In this document: positions 54,459-64,000 of the stretch, one piece after another
Layout of the letters: each line of letters begins with the position of its first letter
How positions within the stretch are numbered: the stretch's first letter is position 1
Origin: Bremia lactucae
Taxonomy: Eukaryota; Oomycota; Peronosporomycetes; Peronosporales; Peronosporaceae
Direction of reading: 5' to 3'
Length of the DNA: 64,000 nucleotides
Assembly: GCF_004359215.1 (NCBI RefSeq)
Contig: NC_090615.1
Span: 5,725,699 to 5,789,698 of the forward strand
Notes under the pieces: model-generated
The model's database searches: none
What the model saw: the letters and a program-made list of their open reading frames with translations, nothing else
Told to the model about the DNA's origin: nothing
Made by a program: the position numbers and the translations under genes

Positions 54459-55533
54459 CAGCATCTCGGATCACTGCAGCAATAAGTGTAGTTTATTGTC
54501 ATATGTGGTCACCTTGGAAATAAAGGTTTATGCAGATTTTTTTTAAGAATATGAATGTTCATGTCACGCTGGTGCTTATTAAACGGTGTGTTGTCCATGT
54601 TTGTGCTGCGGGAAATGAAACTGAAGGTATGTCTTGTTGCTACAATATTACCAACTTTAGTAATATTGGAACTATTAAGTAAAAATTAAAACATTTCCAA
54701 AGGGTAATAATTTTGTACTTCGTTATTATTTCCATTTATAGGAAATAATATGTAGTATTACTCTTATAGGGAATAAATATGTATGTAACGTTACACGAAT
54801 ATCTTCGTAAGAAGTCGTCATGATACGTTTAGTTTTTACTATTGGATGTTATAATGTATGTGTTAGCATACTAATACATAATATTGCGGAGACGATACGA
54901 TGCGGCACATATTGCTTTATGTTTTAGGAAAAAAGAAGAGCCAAAATATCCAGATACTTTTAAGCCTTTTATTGTTCCGCAAGTTAAATTCACAGCAAAA
55001 GAGTCGTCATTTTAGGACCGTCTGTAAAGCGATTCGATGCATGCTCTTTCAAACAGGTGATATATGTCTTTCCCGTGCAGCGCTGACTTAAGGATTACCA
55101 TCAACATGCCATCGCAAATACGCAGCATTTGTGAAGTCAGGAACTGTGTCCATCACAAATTTTTATGGCCCACATGCAACGTGAGATGTAAATGCTATTT
55201 ATAATTTTGTTCCAAAATAAGAACAAGATAACAAGGAATGAATCGAGTTCTCTATGAAGGCATAAAAGTCACATTCGCGACGGCACTTTAGATGAAGCTT
55301 TAGAAAAACCAAGTATTGTCTCGAGTAAGGTAACGTGTCAATTTGATTCCGTTAATTGCTTCAAAAGACGCCATTCAAAACCCAATCTGCAGAAGTGCTC
55401 TTTTATCCTTCTGCGGATTTGTGCTCTACTGCCGAAATTGCCCTTATTCAAAAAAACTATTATCTATGTTTTTGACTTTAAAGTGTGCAATGTGATTGGC
55501 AGTCCATCCAGTAAGTGTACCTAATCGTCTGCG
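54459..55533. other. Intergenic region with LTR-like remnant
   Basis: No gene is supported here. 54640-54795 resembles the element C LTR part near 28247 (AATATTACCAA, TTGGAACTATTAAGTAAA). The short frame at 54900-55091 has no recognisable features. Confidence 0.45.
54640..54795. repeat. Degenerate LTR-like fragment (element C type)
   Basis: The bases AATATTACCAACTTTAGTAA and TTGGAACTATTAAGT are shared with 28247-28300, followed in both by AT-rich sequence with CTTCNTTA. It is probably a remnant of a solo LTR or an old insertion. Borders are uncertain. Confidence 0.45.
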
Positions 55534-56349
55534 ATGATGTCAGCAGCGCTGCCCGTGGAGGGCGCAGGAGCAGTGGATATGGAGTTCATTCGACTACAGA
55601 TGCAGCAAGGTCATCCGCCTCAAAATGTTCAGGAGTATCTTTGGCGAGTAAGGCTCGAGGCAGAAAATATTCCAGACGTCGTAGTGGCTCCAGACATCGA
55701 TCCAAGACGGTTTGATGTCCAACAGACCAGCAACATGCCGAAATTAGAAGCTTTTGCCGTCGATGAATTGGATGCAAGCCGGTTTCCTGATAATGAGTGG
55801 AAGAGAAATTTACTGGCGAATTTTGCAGAATTGCGGCAGCTAATAGCATGCTGGGAAGCCATCGGACCGCCGAAAGCTAAGACGGCTATAGAAGGTGACG
55901 TTCCTCTTGAGATTCAACGCACAAAAGTACCTCGAATGAGTGACGAAGAAGGATGGATACACTTTTTTTTTGGAAAAGAAGAAGTAAAACATTCAGCCAC
56001 TCTTCCTCATTTACGACTTTTGCTGCAATTTGATCAAGTGTTAACGCGAAGACTACTGGATTATCATGCCGCATGGCTTAGCGACGACATGACGTCACTT
56101 TCGCGGGCACAAGCCGTTTGGATTTATGCTTTGTTAGCAAGGCTGGATAAGCCTGTTCAAGCTACTGTAGCAGCTACGATTCAACAGATCCTACGTAGTT
56201 GTTGGACGCTTCGAAGCGAATTGGAATCGCTTTCGGAGGTTCAGCTTAAGCTGCTTAACATTCTTATTGTCATAGCCGGTGATTTTTTTGGCCAATTACA
56301 TCGATCGGAACCTGACAAAGAGACAGCAGAGATGCGCATGTCCGCGTAA
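55534..56349 (+). CDS. GEMIN2: Gemin2/SIP1-like SMN-complex protein
   Basis: A single exon of 271 residues, close to the family length of about 280. The protein has QEYLWRVRLEAENIPDVVVAP near the N-terminus and the helical core with WIYALLARLDKPVQATVAA and a Leu-rich end. These are the conserved regions of Gemin2. Gemin2 binds SMN and the Sm ring and helps assemble spliceosomal snRNPs in the cytoplasm. The first two codons are both ATG; I take the first. No other SMN component is nearby. Confidence 0.85.
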   Translation: MMSAALPVEGAGAVDMEFIRLQMQQGHPPQNVQEYLWRVRLEAENIPDVVVAPDIDPRRFDVQQTSNMPKLEAFAVDELDASRFPDNEWKRNLLANFAELRQLIACWEAIGPPKAKTAIEGDVPLEIQRTKVPRMSDEEGWIHFFFGKEEVKHSATLPHLRLLLQFDQVLTRRLLDYHAAWLSDDMTSLSRAQAVWIYALLARLDKPVQATVAATIQQILRSCWTLRSELESLSEVQLKLLNILIVIAGDFFGQLHRSEPDKETAEMRMSA

Positions 56350-57280
56350 AGCATGCATCAATGAATTTTGTCACGAAGCACTTGCGCAAACTTTACTCGT
56401 TGCTGTATATATGACTTGTATCATCTCTTTGGCCATTAGCACGTAAAATATTTTGAATTTAAATGAAGTTGGACGGCAAATTTATCATCACCCAAGCTAC
56501 AAAGCTCAACTTTCTTACAAATGTTTCCTAATATTGCATGCAGCCTATTTGGAGTAAGCGGCTAAGGATTATAATGAGTAATTTTAATTGCCATTGCCAA
56601 TGTGTAGATATAGTAATTTGCTTGTATGAGGACCTTCCCAGGCGAGGCTGACATGGTGTCTCAATTCATGAATTCATGGTAATGTCTTTCTACCAGTTGT
56701 TCTGTATCCTAACTGCCTTGGCACAGTCGAATAATGACATTGATTTCGTTCCACGAAAACCAGTTTGTGTTCGATAACCTTGTTGTTGCTGCTAATGGCA
56801 CTTCACGAGCGAGTGTACCATATCTTTGCTTTTGAGTTGTCACCTTTGCTACCCTTCCATCAGTATCTTTCACCATCATGTCTTCTTAGTGGGTTCTAAA
56901 TGGATACTTTCGATGGAGCTCGCCGCAGATACGACCTGTTGCTAAAATAATGGAAAATACTATGGTCGGGTGTTCTTTCTATCCGGGCGGATCCAATTCA
57001 GGACCGTGAGTAGATAGATACAAATAGCATGTGCCGGCCGACCAGACAGATTACGGGCGATTAAAATGGCGCGACAAATGCGTCACAAACACACGTAACG
57101 GACAAACCAAGGTTTTCAAGTCTTCACATTTAAATGGAGCTGCGATTGTGCTCGAGTGAAAATTGACAAGTTCATGAAAGGAAAGAAAAGTAGCCATATT
57201 TAAACTTAATTACCTTTCAATATGTTCTGAAATACTGTAAATGTCCTAGCTGCCATAGCACCAAACTCGCTGACAAATCA
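56350..57280. other. Intergenic region, nothing recognised
   Basis: Sequence of about 930 bases without a long frame, repeat or RNA gene that I can identify. Confidence 0.4.
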
Positions 57281-57652
57281 TCATTGCATGGTAGCTAATA
57301 AATTAGGGCCGTGAGCGGCACCTTCACCGAAGCCGCCGTAATAATTGCGCCAGGATGCAACGTCTGCATAATCGTATACAATCGACATGAGGTAGACGAC
57401 CTTGGTCATGCGCATGTATATCTTATTTGCCCTGCGATTTTGCTTCAACTTAAAAGGCTTCGCATGTGTATTACAGAAGGTGATTAGCTGAAGTAGCAGT
57501 TTCGTCCTTTTTGTCGGGCTTTTTCCAAGAGTGTTCTGCGACTGCTCAAAGCAGCATTGTGTGGACCCCATAAGCTTGCAGCCAGCGCAGATAATTCCAG
57601 CTGGCCTCGCGGAAGAGCCACTATGGATGCAACAGCGCTCATTGTAGAACAC
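57281..57652 (-). CDS. Hypothetical small protein
   Basis: The open frame encodes 123 residues with several Cys in the first 40 (CCIHSGSS, CAGCKLMGSTQCC) and a Tyr/Gly-rich C-terminus (VYDYADVASWRNYYGGFGEG). No family is recognised. Part of its 5' end lies opposite a short plus frame. It may be real, part of a spliced gene or chance. Confidence 0.2.
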   Translation of the reverse strand: MFYNERCCIHSGSSARPAGIICAGCKLMGSTQCCFEQSQNTLGKSPTKRTKLLLQLITFCNTHAKPFKLKQNRRANKIYMRMTKVVYLMSIVYDYADVASWRNYYGGFGEGAAHGPNLLATMQ

Positions 57653-57788
57653 ACCTCACAGCCAGCGGGTCAGCACACGTTACAGGCGCTATCACTTCGC
57701 CTTGTGAGAGATACGCGCCATTACAGCCTCAGTCACGGCATCAGAGCCAAAAACGCTAGTGGCTGAAGGACAAGTGCTTTCTAATTGA

Positions 57789-58658
57789 ATGATGCGCAAG
57801 TGCAGCTTACCTCGAACGCGTTCAGAGAGCGAAGTGCCGCGATTACAGGATCTAGAACACGCTGTACAGGCTGAAATTGACGACATTCGTGGACATGAGG
57901 AACTCTTTTTGCGTTCGACGTCGGAGCTCACGTTGATGATGAAGAAGCTTGGCCGAAAGCAGGGCCGCGCTTACTTTCGCTACGTGTTGCGCGACGTATT
58001 TGGGGAAAAGTCTCGTTTGTATGAAACTCGTGGGCCACCGTCAACGGAGCAAGTGTGCGTATACGCCAAGAGCGTTATTCAACGTTTGGCCAAAGCGCTT
58101 CATTTCGCTCCACTGGTCCTACGCGCTTGCTGTCACTACATGCTTACAGAATTTCGCAAAGCTTTTCCCGAGTGTAAGCAAGATGTTCGCATTGTTGTGG
58201 GAAGTCTTCTGTTCCTACGTATACTCTGTCCCGCGCTTGTCAAACCCGAGTTGTTTGAATTTCCTGCTCACACATCGCATTCGCTACTCATGGGCGTCCA
58301 GATTGCAAAACTTTTGCAGCACACGCTCAGCGGAACGCCAGTGGGAGACTCTAATTCGGACGACAGCAATGCATTTATAAATGCTTTTCAATCCGACGTG
58401 GCAACTTTTCTCGTGCGATTTCCTCAAATCCATGATGATTTTGGTCGCAAAGACTTGCAAAATAGGCCCGGAATGCATTCTTCTCCGTCAAGTCTCACGC
58501 CTTCGAGGCCTACCGACGCGGGTACCTGGGCACATGCACAGTCTTGGGACGCCCATCGCTCAAATCGCAATCTGCGCGCACTCTCAATGAGTTTTAGTGA
58601 CGTTATTAAGAACAAAACAAAGTTCTCGCTACGCTTCTGGTCCCGAGGGACACGGTGA
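57789..58658 (+). CDS. RasGAP-domain protein
   Basis: A single exon of 289 residues. The conserved RasGAP signature is clear: FLRILCPALVKPELFEFP (about 137-154) matches the FLRFxxPA motif. The segment EELFLRSTSELTLMMKKLG (about 37-55) sits where the arginine finger loop is expected, and Arg follows FL. RasGAP proteins switch off Ras-type GTPases. The rest is a Ser-rich tail without other domains. The protein is shorter than typical RasGAPs, so an upstream exon may be missing, although the ATG here is plausible. Confidence 0.72.
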   Translation: MMRKCSLPRTRSESEVPRLQDLEHAVQAEIDDIRGHEELFLRSTSELTLMMKKLGRKQGRAYFRYVLRDVFGEKSRLYETRGPPSTEQVCVYAKSVIQRLAKALHFAPLVLRACCHYMLTEFRKAFPECKQDVRIVVGSLLFLRILCPALVKPELFEFPAHTSHSLLMGVQIAKLLQHTLSGTPVGDSNSDDSNAFINAFQSDVATFLVRFPQIHDDFGRKDLQNRPGMHSSPSSLTPSRPTDAGTWAHAQSWDAHRSNRNLRALSMSFSDVIKNKTKFSLRFWSRGTR

Positions 58659-58772
58659 CGTTCGTGAGTCGACGCTGTTAGAATAGGAACATATTATTTA
58701 ATCGTTATCATAAGGTCGGTTGTTAATTACGACAACCAAATTTAAAGCTATTCTTTTTTCATGTCATTTTAA

Positions 58773-60192
58773 ATGGACAACGTCGCTAGCACGAGCGGCA
58801 GCGAGCTGACGTGCGCGTGGGGCTGTCGTTACAGCCGTGTTTATGTGGGGACCACGGATGGAAGCATTTCTATGATGGGTGCGAAACCTGTTCATCGCGA
58901 TGGAAGCATCCGCGCAGTCGCCGCGAACGGATCTAGTGAATCAGATGGAAACGACAGATCTGAACTAACAGTGCCAGATGCGCGCTGGCGATTCCGTTTA
59001 TTTACGCATGCTGTGACGGTAATGCTGTCAACAATGCAATGCGCGAACTTGGGCTGAATATATTGTTAATGGCGCTTGCCTTGCAGAGTGTGTGCGGTTA
59101 TGAAGAGCAGAACAAGGGTGCGCTCTTGCTTGTCGGAAGTGCAGCTGGCGAATTAGTGGTATTGCGCGAGGAGCTGGTAGGATTGGGGATACATTCGGAA
59201 AATAATAGCAACGTTACTTGGCGCTGACGCCCGCGCTGGCTCCCTTGTTGCAACGTATAGGAATTGCGGCGGTATCAGCTAGAAAGCGCCGTGCAACACA
59301 TTTGCTTGAATCAAATTGGCGAATTTATTGTTGGGGATATGCTAGGTAACCTCTACGGTGTAACCCCGTACGAAATTTGCTGGAAGGTAATTGATTGCCT
59401 ATCGAGATGCCACTGATGCCACTGCGAAATGGATACTTACATTGAAGTCATACTTTTTCGAATAGAGTCGAATGCCTTCTGACTTATTAAAATGCTGTAG
59501 TGAAAAAGAATATTACTACCCATCAATGACAGAGCCATCAGTGGTAGCAATTGTGCATGCTAAGCTCTTGGACGTTGAGAAAACACTGTCAAACTATGTT
59601 CTTGTGGCTGCTGGACAAAAATATTTACTGGTAACTCATTGTGGAAAAAAATATAGCGTTATTCGTACGAGCACGCCCATTGCCACGTTGACGAGCTTCC
59701 CATTCAAAGAAGAGGATGTTGTGCTAGCAGCAGGGGAGGAAGGGTACGTACTAATAATTATCTTCAGAATCGATGTAGGAAGAAATTAAATATCTTCGTC
59801 TTTGGCTTTGCCACAGAGTCATTTATCGTCTTGTGAACAACATGAGCTCTGTGTCGAAGGACATGATAGAGTTTCAATTCTATACGGAAAGGTGGGCCCA
59901 AGTGTCATTTCCCATTGTAAAACTAGTGACGATTGAAACGCATGCGTCATCATTGGAGATGAAGCCGTCAACTTTTGCATGGATGTGCTTGGGTTTTGAG
60001 GGCGAAGTCGCTCTCTTCCATGGACGCGAGTGTGTAAAGGAATGGAACACTGCATCTTTCGGCTATAACCGCAAGGTTGATTCAGGAATGCCCGTCGATC
60101 TGGCCGTTGTAGGGCATACTGATGCAAAATCGACGCAACACAGTGGTGTCATTGTTTTTCCCGAGAGAATGCTAGAATTCTCGCTTGATTAA
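58773..60192 (+). CDS. Five-exon protein, possibly a beta-propeller, family unknown
   Basis: Exons 58773-59018, 59087-59212, 59279-59386, 59466-59743 and 59817-60192 join in frame to 377 residues; introns are 66-79 nt with GT-AG ends. Repeated blade-like pieces occur: YSRVYVGTTDGSISMM, GALLLVGSAAGELVVL, GEFIVGDMLGNLYGV, YVLVAAGQKYLLVT and MCLGFEGEVALFHG. Each has a hydrophobic strand then G-x-x-x-G, as in WD40 or FG-GAP-like propellers. I could not assign a family; ITFG2 or kaptin-like KICSTOR proteins are possible. Confidence is higher for the gene structure than for the fold. Confidence 0.6.
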
Positions 60193-60238
60193 CAATAATA
60201 ATTTATTAAACTTAAAAAAACACTACTATTTTTAATCG

Positions 60239-61570
60239 TTAATCCTGCTTTTCAGACATGCAAGGACGCCGAAAGAGCACCAAATTTTTACCGTCCATTG
60301 GAAGATATGCTTTCTCAATATCTGGATGTTTTGAGATAAGATATTCAATCAGATTCTCATACGAGAGAACTTTGCTACCATCTGCCAGTCGCCGGTTTGG
60401 AAAGTTCTGGCCAAATACACAACAGGGTACAACCGCAAATGGTTTTTGAAACGTTATGGCGACGTCAAATATAGAATCAGTTGCTTCGTCCGGGTGCATG
60501 CCCAGAAGTAGCGATGCGTGTTCGACGAGATATAAATTTTCTGTATTCTGGAAAAAGGATTCCATGTTGAACAGTGCCCGAATTTGCGGCACGAGTGTCT
60601 CATCAAGTCGTACGTCCTGTTGGTTGAATTCCTGGCGTCGATATTTGAAATATCTGTGCTGTTGTTTTGAGAGCTTCATTGGACGCTATCAACTTGTGTT
60701 ACATGGAGGCTTACTAAATGAAAAAAAAAACAAATAACAACGAACCGGTTCAACGAGAGTGCAGCGCAGCCGTCGCTTGTTCCACAGCTCAAACGATACA
60801 CAACCTCTACCACCCGCAATGTCCAGAACGCCTGTGCCTGACGCAAGATACTCTTCCCCAAACGTTTTGACCAGCCACTCGACAAAAACTTGAGCCCGTT
60901 GTTGCTTTCCACTCTTTGCGTGCGGATCTAAAGGGTCTTCTTTTAAGTGAGCACGATCACGTTTAAGATGGATGCGCTCTTTGACCCACTTGGCACGCTC
61001 GAGCTTTTGGTCGGCGTCACTTACGTGGAAATACTCGCACTTGTCGCCGTATTGACAAGTTTTGGAGTTGATCCAGAATTTGCAGTGTATCCGTACGTCT
61101 AAAACGCCTTGATGTACGACATTTTCAATGCTTTTAGGCTTCACTTTCTCTTTCATGAGGAGTTTTTTATCACTCGTAGCAATTGAAGGGAGTGGAAGGA
61201 ACGTCACGTTCGGGTTTTCATCCTTCCACGCTCGGACAATTGTAATGTCGCGGGCATGCAATAGAACTAAGGCACCTTTTTCAAGACGCTCGATAAATCC
61301 TCGGACATTGACAATGTCGCCAACTTTGACTCGATTTCGAATAGTATTGACATCGTCTACTGACAACTCGTCGTCGATAATTTTGAGGATGACTTCAAGT
61401 CGCTCTCGCTCGCCACTTAGCACCGATGCCAAGTCAAAGAATGAGCATTTCCGACTAATTCGACGATGATGCATCAACTGGCCTGTCACCGTGATTTCAT
61501 TAATTAGGGCATTTTCATTGCTTTTCGCTACTTCCTCGCGAAGTGCTGAAAAGGTTGTCCACACGGTCAT
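60239..61570 (-). CDS. OB-fold, CCCH zinc finger and SAM-methyltransferase protein
   Basis: Two exons, 61570-60746 and 60685-60239 (intron 60 nt), give 423 residues. An OB-fold of the nucleic-acid-binding type occupies about 25-120 (INEITVTGQLMHHRRISRKC, VKVGDIVNVRGFIER). A CCCH zinc finger follows at about 165-183 (CKFWINSKTCQYGDKCEYFH). From about 245 comes a Rossmann methyltransferase: GVLDIAGGRGCVSFEL (SAM-binding loop), then TLVEPRPMKLSKQQ across the splice, and HPDEATDSIFDVA and FAVVPCCVFGQNFPNR. RNA methylation is inferred from the domain mix; the exact substrate is unknown. Confidence 0.75.
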
Positions 61571-62246
61571 ATCTCAATGGCTATCACTTATGTGTGTCAT
61601 TTGATTGGGCAAAAGTGCTTATATCTTTAAAAAAAAGGGGTATGGAGCATTGTTCATTAACGCAACGATACATTTTATAGATAATCTTTATCCTCGTCGA
61701 CACTAGTTCAACAGAAGACTACCACGGTAATTAATCGTGTGAGATCAATCACATTACACGCGAACCTTGCGGCACCAAAAGCGCGATAAGCCTCACGCTA
61801 ATCAAACGTTGGAATTGGCAAACTTTGTATTTTGTCTGCGCCATAAAAATTGGCTGAAAAGTAACAATACCAAAATGAAAAACTCGACAAAAGCATTATT
61901 TAGAATGCAGCGGTGGCTTTTTGTCTTTAGTGCCAGCAGGCTGATCGGAATAGCGGCTAGTCGAGCAACCTTCGTGCTGTGGCCGCAGCATATAAATGCA
62001 ACACTTTCACTCTCCATATCCCCAGGTTTGACAATTTCTTAAGTTACTATTGTCATCCGAGAAGATCGCACTAGCAAAAGTCATGGCTAAAATTTCGCTC
62101 TCGTGCCGTCAGATAACTCTCCGTTTGTCGAGGCTTCACACGGAGGAGTACTGAGTACTTTCGACACAAAATTTGACACAAAGTCGAAAGTACACTGCAT
62201 ATCTCGCTATCATCAACGATAAGTAGTAACTTTATGTTGGATCTAG
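61571..62246. other. Upstream region of the PIG-X gene with a possible signal-peptide exon
   Basis: A plus frame from 61875 or 61905 (MQRWLFVFSASRLIG) to about 62025 has a hydrophobic N-terminus and could be the first exon of the PIG-X gene, since PIG-X is an ER membrane protein. The phases do not connect directly to the exon at 62247, so at least one more exon would be needed. The divergent methyltransferase gene starts at 61570. Confidence 0.3.
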
Positions 62247-64000
62247 GTGGCTCTTGACCCCCTCATTGATGCAATTGAGGTAAAAGGAGTAGTCATTCCA
62301 AAAAAAAGTTGAGACTGATACAAATGCAAACGTATTTTAGATAAAGTGGAAGCCAGCTACTGATGTACATAGCTCGACATTTAATCGCTTTCTGGCTAGC
62401 TCGTCACGATTTGATGGGATCAATGCTGTCGGTATTCACTTGCACGTCGATTTACGCAAAGGAGTCCGTTGGATTGAAATGAATACTACATTTCACAAGC
62501 GAATCGAAGAAAATGTCCGTAAAGTCTTAGACAACATCGTACCTTCAGTCCAAATCTTACCAAATTTCTTAAAAGGTTGTAAAGTTGTCAATTGCCAGCA
62601 GTAGTTAACTTAACGTCTTACCAACTGTTCATTATTAGATTTCTTGGCCAAGTCTTTTTGCAATCACGCTACCTGGAAATCAAGCAATTCGCCAGAAAGG
62701 ATATTTCACGAAGATGCTTCTAAATCGCAGACTCTTTGCTACTCGTCATCATTTCCATTTTGGCCGGGAAATGACAATTCGTCATTTTTCCACAACCTGT
62801 TTCAAAAATCGAACGCCAATACTGGTATCGTTAAGCATTCAATTACAGAACGTGCTTTGCTCGAAGCGCATCGAAACCTTCTTACGTGCCGACAGGAACC
62901 GATAATAGCAGCATTGAAATTGAGCCGTCGTGAAACTTCTCCTGCGACTCTCGAAGCCACTTTTTTCGGATCCTACATTGTAAGGTTTTGTCGTTCTGGT
63001 GCTGCTGATAGAACTGCAGTTCAAGTTCGCAGGAGCACAAGCGATAATTTCTTTGTGACGCCGATAATAAGCAAGCACAACATCTATGAACTTGAATACG
63101 CTTGGCTTCAGCGAAAAGGCAAAGCCGTTTCAGTAGAGTCAGTTTTAACGACTCCTATAGAAGTCCAAGTAACGCAACCGGTAGCTGCAGCCTTGATGCA
63201 TGCAGCTATCATCGGAGAAGGCTTTCATCGTCGATACGTGATAGACGTGAAAGTCTTAAAGCACGAGGGATGTGGTAAAGCTACTAGAAACAATACGATT
63301 CTTCTACGCGTGCCTATCTCAAACACTGCATACATTGACTTGGATGAATTACGGGTACGATCACGCAATTGGTAGCCTTGAATTACTACGATGGTTTGTC
63401 AACTTAATTCGTCGCGTGAATAATAGAGGATGGAGCGTTTTAACGAGCTTAAGCTTGTGTCTTTTACAAAGCATATTGAAATTGAACGGCCTTCTCCGGT
63501 ATCTGCGCAACACGTTATTGTTCTCGAGTTTCCAATGTCGGGCATACCTGCTGGTTCCTGCATAATATTGTTAATTGTTATTACTAATTCTTGACAATGG
63601 ATTTGAAGGTCATTAAGCAACCAAATACACATTGAGTACCCGATTCACTTTCGATACCAAGCACCGTCTGAAACAGAGTCGTACCGGCAAGCATTCGTCA
63701 TTGCTCCGGATATTTTTATCAAATGCCTTGATAAAAATCCGGCTGCTCGGAATAAGCTCAAGCCAATTCGTGATGATGTAGTACGGCGCTACTTTCAGGT
63801 AGCTAAAGAAGAACGATAGAATGGCTTTTAATTTAAGTTCTGCGGCTGATCGTTAATGTTTATAAACAGACCTGGGGAATCTCAAATCAAGAAAATTGGT
63901 TCAGTGACAGCGACTGGATCAATCTAGCAGCTGTGTCTCCTCTTCCAGCGCTGCAAATATCAATACCTGTTGGGTACCTACCATCAAGATGGCTCGTTAG
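62247..64000 (+). CDS. PIGX: PIG-X/Pbn1-like GPI-mannosyltransferase I subunit, runs off the window
   Basis: Exons read as 62247-62279 (uncertain), 62341-62575, 62639-63354, 63427-63569, 63618-63798 and 63870 to beyond 64000; phases agree from 62341 on. Conserved PIG-X blocks are GEGFHRRYVIDVKVL, TILLRVPISNTAYIDLDELR, HVIVLEFP, HIEYPIHFRYQAPS and, near the end, LQISIPVGYLPSRWLV. The final membrane segment expected for the family lies outside the window. PIG-X stabilises PIG-M, which adds the first mannose of the GPI anchor in the ER. The N-terminal part (62341-63000) is longer than in animals and not recognised. Confidence 0.8.

Noticed and set aside
1..64000. RxLR/Crinkler effectors, CRISPR arrays, tRNA or rRNA genes
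   Set aside because: No RxLR-dEER pattern after a signal peptide, no Crinkler N-terminus, no regularly spaced repeats and no RNA gene pattern were seen; a covariance-model search was not possible here.

Overview
The window looks like part of an oomycete nuclear genome, most likely a Peronosporales species of the Phytophthora or downy-mildew kind. This is inferred from four things: host genes with few, short GT-AG introns (about 57-82 nt); very compact spacing with head-to-head gene pairs; chromodomain-type Gypsy elements, Copia and LINE debris of oomycete character; and eukaryotic housekeeping proteins (TAF1, PRP22-type helicase, CCT8, Gemin2, PIG-X). No RxLR or Crinkler effector, tRNA, rRNA or CRISPR array was recognised.

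Layout. 1-6437 is repeat-derived: the 3' end of a plus-strand Gypsy element and its flank, present twice around a short assembly gap. 6589-13055 is a gene island: a decayed-looking zinc-cluster/transposase-type protein, a calponin-homology plus TBC RabGAP fusion, and the SWR1-complex subunit ZNHIT1. About 13192-30245 is a nest of three Gypsy elements. Element B (13434-19457) sits in the 3' LTR of element A (13377-28023, minus strand, 5-bp target duplication CTTAA). A itself apparently sits in the 3' LTR of an older element C. 30246-32387 holds LINE and Copia fragments. 32388-42425 is one more Gypsy element (D) that split the Copia element, whose reading frame resumes at 42426. Inside D, between two 100-N gaps, lies a 5.9-kb piece with three host genes (XRCC2-like, TAF1, a C2/PH protein); this is probably a scaffolding error. 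42426-44600 is Copia and Gypsy debris.

44798-64000 is a dense gene block: PRP22/DHX8 helicase, CCT-theta, DDX31/Dbp7 helicase, an unknown conserved-looking protein, a four-finger C2H2 protein, Gemin2, a RasGAP-domain protein, a possible beta-propeller protein, an OB-fold/CCCH/methyltransferase protein and PIG-X. Several act in RNA metabolism (splicing helicase, SMN complex, ribosome-biogenesis helicase, probable RNA methyltransferase), but nothing shows they form one functional cluster.

The most interesting signal is a second, antisense reading frame in the Gypsy elements. It starts 131-134 nt inside the 3' LTR of family A copies, runs backwards towards pol and overlaps the chromodomain on the opposite strand. 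A much more diverged copy in element C keeps recognisable protein similarity, and the unrelated-looking family B has its own antisense frame in the same place. Splice sites given are read by eye from GT/AG and frame continuity.
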